Shown here one piece after another: positions 16,156 through 24,181 of a DNA stretch of 64,000 nt. Position 1 is the first letter of the stretch. Every line of letters starts with the position of its first letter. Both the position numbers and the translations under genes were made by a program. Below the pieces are notes generated by a model. That model worked only from the letters and a program-made list of their open reading frames with translations, was not told where the DNA came from and ran no database searches. This DNA is from Nitrospirales bacterium LBB_01 (lineage in GTDB: Bacteria; Nitrospirota; Thermodesulfovibrionia; Thermodesulfovibrionales; Magnetobacteriaceae): NCBI GenBank assembly GCA_004376055.2, contig CP049016.1:1984001-2048000 (forward strand), written 5' to 3'.

Positions 16156-17835
16156 ATAGCAATAACTGTATATAACCGTGAGCAGGCGGTAGAGACTGTA
16201 CTCAAAGATAAGAAATTTCTCATCATTGACGACTATAAAGACTTCAGAGTTAGTCTAAGAAGAAGCCTCCTGACTCTTGGTGCAAAATCGGTAGATATTA
16301 CCGAGGAGGCTAACGATGCAATAGCCAAGGTTTCCACTAAGCAATATGATGTAATCCTTTGCGACTATAACCTTGGAGAGGAAAAAAAGGACGGTCATCA
16401 GATTTTTGAAGAGTTAGCGTATAAAAATAAGATTGGTTATTCTACAATGTTTATGATGATAACGGCTGAAAACACAATAAATTTAGTGATGGGCGTGATG
16501 GATTACCAACCGGATGGATATTTGATAAAGCCCTTTACCACTAAAGAGCTTGTAGCGCGAATTAAAGCCACTGAGGACAAGAAACACTTGTTTGCAGGCA
16601 TAGACGCAGTCATGAGGCGTAAGGATTTCAAAGAGGCAATAGCCTTGTGTGACGACTTGCTGCAGAAAAACCCACGGTATCGCATTGATATTTTAAAGGT
16701 AAAGGGTGAGGTTTACATGACAAGCGGCGATTACAAAAACGCCGAGGATGTGTACGCCTTAGTACTAACTACGCACAAGTTGCCGTGGGCCTCGTTTAAC
16801 ATGGGAAAGGTGTACTTCCATACAAAAAGGTTTCAGGATGCTGCCGATACATTTAAAGCTCTGATTACTGAAAACGATAAATTTATACCTGTCTATGACT
16901 GGTATGCTAAAGCTCTGGATGAATTGGGAGAGAAAAGTTCTGCTCAGGATGTTTTACACAAAGCTGTAAGTTTATCGCCTAAAGCAATATTTCGGCAAAG
17001 GGCGCTTGGTAACATCGCTTTTACCAACACGGATTTTAACACAGCAGAGTCATCCTTTAAAAAAGCAATCAAACTTGGAAAAACCTCCATCTTCAAAGAC
17101 TCCTCCGATTACACTCAACTTGCCAAAGTGTTTGTTAATAAGAAAGAAACCGCTAAAGCCCTTGATATGGTAAAAGATGTAATGAACGACTTTGCTGAAA
17201 ATGACGAGGTTTTGCTTCAGGCTACACTGTTAAAGAGTCATATATATGCAGAAACTAAGGAAAGTGATAAGTCTATGGCGTCTCTAAAAGAGGCGGAGGA
17301 CATTTATAAAAAACTTGGCGGTAAAGTTGCCCCTCAACTGGCTATTGAAATTGCTCAATCTTTTATTGAAAACAATGAAAAAGACAAGGGCATGGAATTA
17401 ATGAAATATATCGTAAGGAATAATTTTTCTGACAATAACATATTAACTGTAGTACAGGACACATTTAAGGATTTGGGTATGGCAGTGGAGGGAGCTGCTT
17501 TTGTTTCAGAGACAAAAGCCGAGATTGTCGGAACAAATAACAGGGGTGTTGAATTTATTGATAAGGGGATGCTCACTGAAGCCATAGACTTATTTGAGAA
17601 AGCTGCTGATGGATTGCCTTCAAATTTCACTATAAATTTCAATGCACTAAAGGCAATAATCGGATTTTTACAAAAGAATGGGAGAGATGACCGCTACTTA
17701 TTCAAATGTGAAAAGTATATCAGCCGATTGAATGAGATAGAGCCTGATAACAATAAATACCTACAGCTTGTTGATAAGTATAAAAGTATTAAGTCTTCTG
17801 ACAGCGGCAATGTGGATTTATCTGAAATGCTTTAA
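16156..17835 (+). CDS. Response-regulator receiver domain fused to TPR repeats; no canonical start codon
   Basis: About 559 aa. The receiver domain has FLIIDD (acidic pair at about 25-26), phosphoacceptor Asp70 in ILCDYNLG, Thr103 in MITAE and Lys125 in LIKPF. It is followed from about residue 145 by at least six TPR-like helical pairs. It would act as a scaffold or adaptor controlled by phosphorylation. The frame is open well upstream of the first ATG (16447), which would delete most of the receiver domain. A perfect AGGAGG at 16144-16149 stands 6 nt before ATA at 16156, and no ATG, GTG or TTG occurs in frame there. Either ATA (AUA) initiates, or a base is missing in the leader, where ATG 16118 opens a 13-codon frame. 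Confidence 0.75.
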   Translation: MAITVYNREQAVETVLKDKKFLIIDDYKDFRVSLRRSLLTLGAKSVDITEEANDAIAKVSTKQYDVILCDYNLGEEKKDGHQIFEELAYKNKIGYSTMFMMITAENTINLVMGVMDYQPDGYLIKPFTTKELVARIKATEDKKHLFAGIDAVMRRKDFKEAIALCDDLLQKNPRYRIDILKVKGEVYMTSGDYKNAEDVYALVLTTHKLPWASFNMGKVYFHTKRFQDAADTFKALITENDKFIPVYDWYAKALDELGEKSSAQDVLHKAVSLSPKAIFRQRALGNIAFTNTDFNTAESSFKKAIKLGKTSIFKDSSDYTQLAKVFVNKKETAKALDMVKDVMNDFAENDEVLLQATLLKSHIYAETKESDKSMASLKEAEDIYKKLGGKVAPQLAIEIAQSFIENNEKDKGMELMKYIVRNNFSDNNILTVVQDTFKDLGMAVEGAAFVSETKAEIVGTNNRGVEFIDKGMLTEAIDLFEKAADGLPSNFTINFNALKAIIGFLQKNGRDDRYLFKCEKYISRLNEIEPDNNKYLQLVDKYKSIKSSDSGNVDLSEML

Positions 17836-17857
17836 ACATTGCTCAAAAGACATAAAA

Positions 17858-17902
17858 TGTAACAAAACCTTCACACAGTTGTAACAATTCATTTGGTAGT
17901 AT
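17858..17902 (+). promoter_or_regulatory. Pho-box-like array and -10 for small cysteine protein gene
   Basis: Three 11-bp units are consecutive: TGTAACAAAAC (17858), CTTCACACAGT (17869) and TGTAACAATTC (17880). A -10 TAGTAT follows at 17897-17902. The unit length and the position of the last unit relative to -10 match three other sites in this window. An activator replacing the -35, as PhoB does, is inferred. Confidence 0.7.
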
Positions 17903-18023
17903 AGAAGGTGTGTGAGACGCAGTATAACTACAACTTAACACGGCTTAGTTCTAAGCGCAGTGGGGTAAGATGTAAGCGGTGTTTAAGTAGCCTTTTCTTA
18001 TACCTATGTTACAGGAGGAGACC

Positions 18024-18224
18024 ATGAAGTGTCCCTATTATGATGAGAGAACAAAGAACTGTGTGCAATCGTCTATTTATCCAGGTGAAAAAATTCAACA
18101 ATATGTTTTCATAGGCCAGCACGTATGCACATCAACTACATATGAGGCATGTTCAGCTTATGTCAGATCATTGTTTTTGATGGCGGACTGGCAAGGTGAC
18201 AAATTAAGTAGCAATTGGAAATGA
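18024..18224 (+). CDS. Small cysteine-rich protein, Pho-box controlled
   Basis: A 66-aa soluble protein of unknown function. Cysteines lie at 3, 13, 35 and 43, in CPYYDERTKNC and CTSTTYEAC contexts, which could hold a metal ion or disulfides. An excellent ACAGGAGGAG stands just before the ATG at 18024, so the in-frame ATG 18 bp upstream is not used. A roughly 115-nt leader with a small hairpin (17943-17956) separates it from its promoter. Monocistronic, with a terminator directly after it. Confidence 0.65.
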   Translation: MKCPYYDERTKNCVQSSIYPGEKIQQYVFIGQHVCTSTTYEACSAYVRSLFLMADWQGDKLSSNWK

Positions 18225-18226
18225 AG

Positions 18227-18251
18227 CTCCCCACCGCAGAGCAGTGGGGTA
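18227..18251 (+). terminator. Hairpin after small cysteine protein gene
   Basis: CCCCAC and GTGGGG pair around a loop CGCAGAGCA just after the stop codon. The T-tract is weak, so termination efficiency is uncertain. Confidence 0.5.
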
Positions 18252-18281
18252 TTGAAAATTTAACAAACTGTTTAGTGACTG

Positions 18282-18420
18282 TTAATTGGCTATTTCCGCC
18301 ATAAGTCTTTGGTCATAAATTGGGAAAAAATATCTGGTTTCGCATTGCTTACATAAATATATATATCCAGTTGTAAATTTATTTAGAAGAACAAGGACAC
18401 TGTCGCAGTTTTCACACTCC
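18282..18420 (-). pseudogene. Tiny zinc-ribbon protein gene with a frameshift in an AT-repeat
   Basis: On the minus strand ATG at 18420 gives MECENCDSVLVLLNKFTTGY and stops after 23 codons. A one-base shift inside the ATATATAT tract (about 18355-18365) continues as CKQCETRYFFPIYDQRLMAE to a stop at 18282. Joined, the product is a 45-46-aa zinc ribbon with CENC and CKQC pairs 17-18 residues apart, an excellent fit to the fold. It lies 20 bp downstream of another tiny cysteine-rich gene and would be co-transcribed with it. The slip may be real, phase-variable or a sequencing error. Confidence 0.5.
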
Positions 18421-18440
18421 ATAACTTGTACCCCCAGCTA

Positions 18441-18590
18441 TTAGTTTGATACAGACATGTTCAGTCTGACTGTAGCACCAACCGACATATGCTCCTTGAA
18501 ACTTTCACACAAATGTTTATAAGTACAGCGCAGACATTTCATAATATCCGAAGTGCTCTCAAACCTCTCACATATTATTGATGTATCCAT
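18441..18590 (-). CDS. 49-aa cysteine-rich protein, Pho-box controlled
   Basis: A short but well-supported gene: AAGGAGGTGAC, almost the full anti-Shine-Dalgarno complement, precedes ATG at 18590, and a Pho-box-like promoter stands 40-80 bp upstream. The product MDTSIICERFESTSDIMKCL... has cysteines at 7, 19, 22 and 28 (C-x11-C-x2-C-x5-C), consistent with a zinc or iron-sulfur knuckle. Function unknown. First gene of a two-gene unit with the zinc-ribbon remnant. Confidence 0.6.
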   Translation of the reverse strand: MDTSIICERFESTSDIMKCLRCTYKHLCESFKEHMSVGATVRLNMSVSN

Positions 18591-18626
18591 GTGTCACCTC
18601 CTTTTTGTAACTTTACTCACTATATT

Positions 18627-18671
18627 ATTATAGTATAACAATTGTTACAAAAAAATGAAGTTGATATTAAA
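18627..18671 (-). promoter_or_regulatory. Pho-box-like array and -10 (minus strand)
   Basis: On the minus strand the 11-bp units TTTAATATCAA, CTTCATTTTTT and TGTAACAATTG run from 18671 to 18639. A perfect TATAAT follows at 18632-18627. The first base of TGTAACAATTG to the -10 is 17 bp, identical to the other three sites. The array overlaps the stop codon of the EAL-CBS-GGDEF gene and drives the 49-aa gene. Confidence 0.7.
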
Positions 18672-20505
18672 TATTGGTTAAATCATATGCTCTTCTTTCT
18701 TTAAATATAGAAAAGCCGGGAGTCATTTTAGCGGTTTTTTTGACCTCTGCGGCGGCCTGTGCAAGTTTTTGATAAGAGTCTATGTTGCTTGAGGCAGTAC
18801 TGACTATTCCAATTGAGATGGAAAGCAACGGGAATTTCTCAAGGTCGCCTTTGCGGCTTTTAGAGAAATAGTAGCCATGTTGATAGTCGCCATTTCCGTG
18901 CAACTCTGGTAGTATGTTTTTAAATTGACTATTAATTTCTGAACAGATATCCTCTGACTGACCCGGGTCAGCTATCACTATAAAATCATCTCCCCCAATG
19001 TGCCCAACAAAGCTGCACTGAGCGCTGTATAATTTCAGCACATCTAAAATAATTCTGCCAAGCTCTCTTATTGCAACATCACCTCTGTCAAATCCATAAT
19101 TATCATTAAAGGGCTTAAAATTATCAAGATCTATGTAGCAAACATCAAAAAGTAGCCCCTCAGAAAACTTACGATTTACCTCTCTGAATATGGCGTCATT
19201 ACCGGGTAAGCCGGTCAGTGGATTTGCGTTTCTCGCAAGAGATATTGTTTTCTCTGTCATTGCACCTAAAAGAACACTGACTGGAACCGTGCCATAATAT
19301 TTACCACGGTGTGTAACACATACATCATCATATATCAAATCCTTACTTCTTGCCTGAATACGTCTGGCAGCATCCTCAAGAGTAGCCTCTGAATCAATGC
19401 TGATTACGATTTTTTCCATAAGCTCCTCTATAGTTTTACGATGATTTAACGCAACCCCATAGCCGCATTTTCCCAAAACCTGAAGTTCAAGAAACTCTCT
19501 TCTGTTTAGAGTACCTACAAGGTAACCATCCCTTACAACCGGTATCAGTCTGGTTTCTTGATTATTTATAAACTTATCATAAGCTTCTCTGAGAGAGTCT
19601 TGTGGATGCACTGTATGTGTGTAAACGGCTAAATCTCCGATACGTTTATCTTCTGCCGCCTTTATTATGCACCTGTCCCTGCCCCCGGGAATTGGCACAT
19701 AATTCCTTTGTGCCAGCATTGCCGGTTTTGCAAGCAAATAGCCCTGAAAGTACTCTATCCCAAAATTTAAAGCAGCAAACATCTCCTCATCACGCTCCAC
19801 ACCCTCAGCTATCACTTTTATACCTAATCTGTGACAAGCCATAACGATTGCGTCCACAAGATTATATTTTACAACGGTTGTATCTATATCAGAAATAAAA
19901 TGACGGTCAATCTTTACAAAATCCGGCTCTATTATAGAGAGCATTTTTAACCCGCCATAACCTGCCCCAAAATCATCTATCGCTATTTTATATCCTTTTC
20001 GCTTCAGCTGCTCTATTGCCCTTGCAAATAAAACATAATTCTTTACAGCGCTTTCCTCGGTCACTTCTAAAACTATTCGTTCACGTGGTATGCTGAGTTC
20101 TGTACCAAAAAGATCGCTTAACCCGTAATCAGAGCTTATTCTGACAAGAGTTTCAGGGCACATGTTTATGAAAATATGTTCTTGAACACACTGTTCACAT
20201 GCCTTTGTGTAAGCAGTGTGCCTTGCATGACCATCCAACAGTTGTATCAAACCCGTATTTCTTGCCATATCAAACAACTCACTGGTATCAATATTCACAC
20301 TGGGGTCAGTTATTCTGGTTAGCGCTTCAAAACCGAATGGATAACCGTCACTTTGATTATATATCGGCTGAAAGTGTGTAGTAAGAAGATCATTGTCTAT
20401 TAGGTCAAATATTAAGTCTCTTTCGTTCTGATAGGAATTACCTTTCTGTGAGTTGGTTAAGATAGAAAAAACAGCACTTTCTTCGTGTAATTGCTCCACA
20501 ATCAT
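18667..20505 (-). CDS. c-di-GMP protein with EAL, paired CBS and GGDEF domains
   Basis: 612 aa in the unusual order EAL - CBS pair - GGDEF. The EAL domain (about 35-275) has FEALTR, the DDFGAGYG metal motif and VKIDR, AEGVE and QGYLLAKP, so phosphodiesterase activity looks possible. Two CBS motifs (about 290-410) suggest nucleotide sensing. The C-terminal GGDEF domain (about 425-600) has DLDNFKPFND and GGDDF in place of GG(D/E)EF, still compatible with cyclase activity. No membrane segment, so cytoplasmic. ATG at 20505 follows AAGGAGG. Its own Pho-box-like promoter lies about 70-110 bp upstream, linking phosphate status to c-di-GMP. Confidence 0.85.
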   Translation of the reverse strand: MIVEQLHEESAVFSILTNSQKGNSYQNERDLIFDLIDNDLLTTHFQPIYNQSDGYPFGFEALTRITDPSVNIDTSELFDMARNTGLIQLLDGHARHTAYTKACEQCVQEHIFINMCPETLVRISSDYGLSDLFGTELSIPRERIVLEVTEESAVKNYVLFARAIEQLKRKGYKIAIDDFGAGYGGLKMLSIIEPDFVKIDRHFISDIDTTVVKYNLVDAIVMACHRLGIKVIAEGVERDEEMFAALNFGIEYFQGYLLAKPAMLAQRNYVPIPGGRDRCIIKAAEDKRIGDLAVYTHTVHPQDSLREAYDKFINNQETRLIPVVRDGYLVGTLNRREFLELQVLGKCGYGVALNHRKTIEELMEKIVISIDSEATLEDAARRIQARSKDLIYDDVCVTHRGKYYGTVPVSVLLGAMTEKTISLARNANPLTGLPGNDAIFREVNRKFSEGLLFDVCYIDLDNFKPFNDNYGFDRGDVAIRELGRIILDVLKLYSAQCSFVGHIGGDDFIVIADPGQSEDICSEINSQFKNILPELHGNGDYQHGYYFSKSRKGDLEKFPLLSISIGIVSTASSNIDSYQKLAQAAAEVKKTAKMTPGFSIFKERRAYDLTNI

Positions 20506-20571
20506 TATAGCCTCCTTTTGTGTGTATTATTTGTTGAGTCCCCCATGTTTGTAACTTTCATGTTCTGAGGG

Positions 20572-20616
20572 ATTCTAACATTACAATTGTTACACTATAA
20601 TGAAGCTTATATTACA
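20572..20616 (-). promoter_or_regulatory. Pho-box-like array and -10 for the EAL-CBS-GGDEF gene
   Basis: Minus-strand units TGTAATATAAG, CTTCATTATAG and TGTAACAATTG occupy 20616-20584. TAGAAT (20577-20572) is the -10 at the same spacing as in the other three copies. The stretch from TGTAACAATTG to TTAGAAT is almost identical to the pstC promoter. Confidence 0.75.
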
Positions 20617-20647
20617 TTTTGATTAATTGAGTGGAGAGAATATGAAA

Positions 20648-21544
20648 TTACCATCTCATCTTTTTCTCGTACCTGTTTCTAAGCAAAGCAACGATGCCGT
20701 TTATGATAAAAACAATTACCAATAAAATGGTGATAGCAGCAGCAGCATTTACGGAAAACCCTCGCTGAGGTCTAGTTACCCAGTTGAAAATCTGGATGGG
20801 CATATTAGTAAATCCATCAAAGAGTCCTTTTAAGGAAATGAATGGAAAATCTGATTTTATCGGCATTTCAGGAAGAAAGGCAATATAGGTGAGAGCACCT
20901 ATCATAATAAGCGGTGCAGCCTCACCAATAGCGCGTGATATAGCCAAAATAGCGCCTGTTAGAATTCCAGGCATTGCAGCAGGAATTACCTGTTTTCTTA
21001 TGGTTTGCCACTTTGTAGCACCAAGAGCGTATGAGGCCTCACGTATCGTAGAGGGTATTGACCTTATAGCCTCACGGGATGAAATTATAATAGTGGGCAG
21101 CACAAGAAGCCCCATCGTTAACCCCCCGGCAAGAACACTGTTACCTAACTTTAATATTCTTACAAACAATTCAAGCCCTAAAAGTCCATAAATTATAGCC
21201 GGCACAGCTGACAAGTTGGCTATGTTGATTTCTATTAATTCTGTCATCCAATTTTTTTTAGCATATTCCTCCAGATAAATAGCAGCCGAGACTCCGGCAG
21301 GAAACGCAACCATGACTGTAGTTACCACTATCCAGATAGTGCCTACCCATGCTGAAAGAATACCAGCCTCTAAGGGTTTTCTGGAGGGGAAACTTATCAA
21401 AAATTGCCAGTTCAGTCTGGGGAAACCGGTAGTAACCACGTTGTATATTAAAAAAATAACCATAACAAGCCCAAAAACAGCAGCAAGAAAGCCGATTACG
21501 GGAAATACTTTGTTAGCTATTTCAAGTCTTTTAGGTTTATTCAT
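20648..21544 (-). CDS. pstA: Phosphate ABC transporter permease PstA
   Basis: A 298-aa inner-membrane permease with six predicted helices, partner of PstC in high-affinity phosphate import. The cytoplasmic EAA-type loop reads GATKWQTIRKQVIPAAMPGI (about 180-200) followed by SRAIGEAAPL, as in PstA. It overlaps pstC by 8 bp. The ATPase gene pstB, which usually follows, is absent; the next gene is the EAL-CBS-GGDEF protein under its own promoter. Confidence 0.93.
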   Translation of the reverse strand: MNKPKRLEIANKVFPVIGFLAAVFGLVMVIFLIYNVVTTGFPRLNWQFLISFPSRKPLEAGILSAWVGTIWIVVTTVMVAFPAGVSAAIYLEEYAKKNWMTELIEINIANLSAVPAIIYGLLGLELFVRILKLGNSVLAGGLTMGLLVLPTIIISSREAIRSIPSTIREASYALGATKWQTIRKQVIPAAMPGILTGAILAISRAIGEAAPLIMIGALTYIAFLPEMPIKSDFPFISLKGLFDGFTNMPIQIFNWVTRPQRGFSVNAAAAITILLVIVFIINGIVALLRNRYEKKMRW

Positions 21545-22421
21545 AAATATACCTGAATTTCTTTTTCAAATGATAGCTTAAAATATTTAATAAAAAAGTT
21601 ACAACAAAAAGACTCATACCTGCGGCAAAAATGGTTTTAAACTCAAGCGTTCCGGTTGGCGTGTCCCCAAGACTTACCTGCACTATGTAGGCTGTAACAG
21701 TCTCTATGGGAACTAACGGATTCAGGGTAAAACGCGACTGCTGACCTGCTGCTATGGCAACAACCATTGTCTCGCCAATCGCTCTGGATATGCCAAGTAT
21801 AAATGCGGCTGCCACACCTGAAAGGGCTGCAGGAAGCACTATTTTAAATGAGGTCTGAAACTTAGAAGCCCCAAGAGCAAATGAACTCTCTCTGATACTT
21901 ATTGGCACGGCTCTTAAGGAGTCTTCACTCATAGAGAGTACTACCGGTATAATCATAATTCCCATCACTATACCTGGGCCTATAGCATTAAAACCTGAAA
22001 GGTTTGTAATAATCTTTTGCAAAAACGGTGTGACAACAAGCAAAGCAAAGTATCCATACACCACAGTAGGCACTGCCGCAAGTATTTCAATAGATGGCTT
22101 TAATATCTTTCTTATTTTTACATTAGAATATTCACTTAAATAAATAGCGCCAATAAGTCCTATTGGCAGCGCTATGAGCATAGCAATAAAAGTTGTTAGA
22201 AAAGTGCCGCAAAACAACGATATAATCCCAAAGTGCTTTTCTTCAAAGAGCGGCGTCCACTGAGTGTCAAACAGAAAATCCCGAATCCTTACAACTGCAA
22301 AAAACTCGTATGTCTCAAACAATAGGACAAGCACTATTCCCACAGTTGTAAATACAGATAAGAGAGCGGCTAATAGCAGAATAAGTTCTATTAGTTTTTC
22401 TACGACTTTTCTTTTAGACAT
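21537..22421 (-). CDS. pstC: Phosphate ABC transporter permease PstC
   Basis: A 294-aa six-helix permease. Family segments LALPIGLIGAIYLSEY, AVPTVVYGYFAL and the EAA loop GASKFQTSFKIVLPAA with SRAIGETMVVAIAAG are present. It pairs with PstA to form the channel of the Pst system. It is the first gene after a Pho-box-like promoter at 22514-22558. The binding protein PstS is not encoded upstream in this window, so PstS and PstB must lie elsewhere. Confidence 0.93.
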   Translation of the reverse strand: MSKRKVVEKLIELILLLAALLSVFTTVGIVLVLLFETYEFFAVVRIRDFLFDTQWTPLFEEKHFGIISLFCGTFLTTFIAMLIALPIGLIGAIYLSEYSNVKIRKILKPSIEILAAVPTVVYGYFALLVVTPFLQKIITNLSGFNAIGPGIVMGIMIIPVVLSMSEDSLRAVPISIRESSFALGASKFQTSFKIVLPAALSGVAAAFILGISRAIGETMVVAIAAGQQSRFTLNPLVPIETVTAYIVQVSLGDTPTGTLEFKTIFAAGMSLFVVTFLLNILSYHLKKKFRYIYE

Positions 22422-22513
22422 CTATAGTTTATCCTCTTTGTTAACAACCGTATTTATGTGAAACTAACTGAACCATCTAAGAGAATATTTTTTTCATTTG
22501 TTCATAGTAACGA

Positions 22514-22558
22514 ATTCTAACATTTCAATTGTTACAATTATATTACATTTAACTTGAG
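22514..22558 (-). promoter_or_regulatory. Pho-box-like array and -10 for pstCA
   Basis: Minus-strand 11-bp units CTCAAGTTAAA, TGTAATATAAT and TGTAACAATTG run 22558-22526, then TAGAAT at 22519-22514. Location in front of pst genes is the main reason to call these arrays Pho boxes; the TGTAACA unit and 11-bp phase agree with PhoB sites in general. Confidence 0.8.
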
Positions 22559-22609
22559 AGTACCGAATTTAATAAAAATCACCTTTAGAAAATCAAAGAA
22601 GCATTTTAT

Positions 22610-22639
22610 TTGACAATCAAAACAAAAAACGTGTAATCT
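22610..22639 (+). promoter_or_regulatory. tRNA-Arg promoter
   Basis: TTGACA (22610-22615), an 18-bp spacer and TAATCT (22634-22639), 10 bp before the tRNA gene. Confidence 0.55.
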
Positions 22640-22649
22640 ATTTCCGACA

Positions 22650-22726
22650 GCCCTCTTAGCTCAGTAGGATAGAGCACAGGATTCCTAATCCTGGGGTCGT
22701 GAGTTCGAATCTCGCAGAGGGCACCA
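22650..22726 (+). tRNA. tRNA-Arg (CCU anticodon), CCA encoded
   Basis: A 77-nt cloverleaf: acceptor GCCCTCT with AGAGGGC, D arm GCTC...GAGC, anticodon stem CAGGA/TCCTG around TTCCTAA, T arm with TTCGAAT, and ACCA at the end. It reads AGG codons. Confidence 0.92.
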
Positions 22727-22831
22727 TTTTTACCGCTTAAATAGCCATTGTACGGAGATTCTCTAACCAGTTTTCAAAAAGGGCTGTTGACCATTGTTGC
22801 TTAATAACATGTCAACCTTTTCGGGAGAACA

Positions 22832-24181
22832 TCATACAGACTCGGAAAGTCTTCGCAAAACAGCTTTTTCACCAAGAATCTCCTTCGCCTCACCCAGAAG
22901 ATAAAACGAGCCGGTTACAACTATCAGTGTACCGGCACGATAAAGAGCGATTGCCTTTTTAAGTGCCCCTGTGACTGTCATTGTTACGTGATAATTTTTA
23001 CCTGCGAATTTCAACTTTATCTCAGACAGCAAACTTTCTGGTTTTTCAGCCCTGTCATAAGAAAGTGCGGTAAAGATGACCTCATCCCCAGCGGGCACTA
23101 TTTCATTAACCATCCGTCTCCAGTCTTTGTCGGACATGGCAGCAAAAATAAGAATTATCCTGTCATATGATGAGTCAGAGTTTCCACTTTTTAAATAGAC
23201 ATGACGAAGCGTCTCGGAGAGCATGGTCAAAGCCTCAGCATTGTGCGCTCCGTCAAAGAGATATTGGACGCCGTCAATTATCTTCAACTCACTCCGGCCT
23301 TGCCACACCATTTGCTTAAGTGAGTTTCTGAGTAATTCCTCGCTGCCGCTGATTTTACCGTTTTCTCTGAGCAGCTCCCAAGCTCTTACGGCAGAGCTCA
23401 CGTTTGCCGCCTGATGAGCACCTACTACCGGTATAGAGAGTGCATTTATTTCAGTGTTTCCGTGATAGTCAAATGTAGTTCCCAGATGCGTGCATTTAAT
23501 GTTATTAGCAACAAAATCCTCTCCGTAAAGATACATCTGACTGTCCTTGCACACATCCTTTATCACAGATAATGCCTCAGTGCGTTGCGGCAGGACAATA
23601 ACCGGCACACCTCTTTTGATTATGCCGGCCTTTTCAAACGCTATTTTTTCTATCGTGTCTCCTAGAAACTGCTTATGATCCTCTCCGATTGTTGTTATTA
23701 TGGAAACAGCCGGGAGTACAACATTGGTTGAGTCAAAACGCCCTCCCATTCCGGTTTCTAAAACAGCCCAGTCACACCCCGTGCTTCTAAAATAAAGGAA
23801 TGCCATAGCGGTTACAAATTCAAAGAATGTCGGCTGTATTTCTTGCCGTTCTTTGAGAGCCTCTAAAATTTCACCTGTCAGATTTACAACGTCATCCTCA
23901 GAAATCTCAGTGCCGTCAATTGTAATCCGTTCGGTAAATCTAACCATGTGGGGCGAGATAAAAAGACCTGTCTTATATCCTAAACCGGTAAGGATACTCT
24001 GCATGGCTTTTGCCGTGGTGCCCTTACCGTTGGTGCCGGCAATATGAACTGTGTTTAGAGCAGTTTCCGGGTTATCCAAAAGAGCACAAATCCACTCTAT
24101 ATTTTGAAGCCCTAATTTTATCCCGTACTTTTGGAGGCTGTACAGGTAATTGATGGCATTAGCGTAGTACATCAGGCACAT
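22832..24181 (-). CDS. folC: Folylpolyglutamate synthase / dihydrofolate synthase
   Basis: A 449-aa Mur-ligase-fold enzyme that adds glutamate to folates, and probably makes dihydrofolate. The N-terminal ATP loop HIAGTNGKGTTA (about 46-57), FISPHMVRFTERI, the metal-loop ETGMGGRFDSTN and the C-terminal YLFDGAHNAEA and VTGSFYLLGEA are all present. It is the last gene of trpA-accD-folC and overlaps accD by 23 bp. ATG at 24181 or ATG at 24172 may start translation. Confidence 0.92.
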   Translation of the reverse strand: MCLMYYANAINYLYSLQKYGIKLGLQNIEWICALLDNPETALNTVHIAGTNGKGTTAKAMQSILTGLGYKTGLFISPHMVRFTERITIDGTEISEDDVVNLTGEILEALKERQEIQPTFFEFVTAMAFLYFRSTGCDWAVLETGMGGRFDSTNVVLPAVSIITTIGEDHKQFLGDTIEKIAFEKAGIIKRGVPVIVLPQRTEALSVIKDVCKDSQMYLYGEDFVANNIKCTHLGTTFDYHGNTEINALSIPVVGAHQAANVSSAVRAWELLRENGKISGSEELLRNSLKQMVWQGRSELKIIDGVQYLFDGAHNAEALTMLSETLRHVYLKSGNSDSSYDRIILIFAAMSDKDWRRMVNEIVPAGDEVIFTALSYDRAEKPESLLSEIKLKFAGKNYHVTMTVTGALKKAIALYRAGTLIVVTGSFYLLGEAKEILGEKAVLRRLSESV

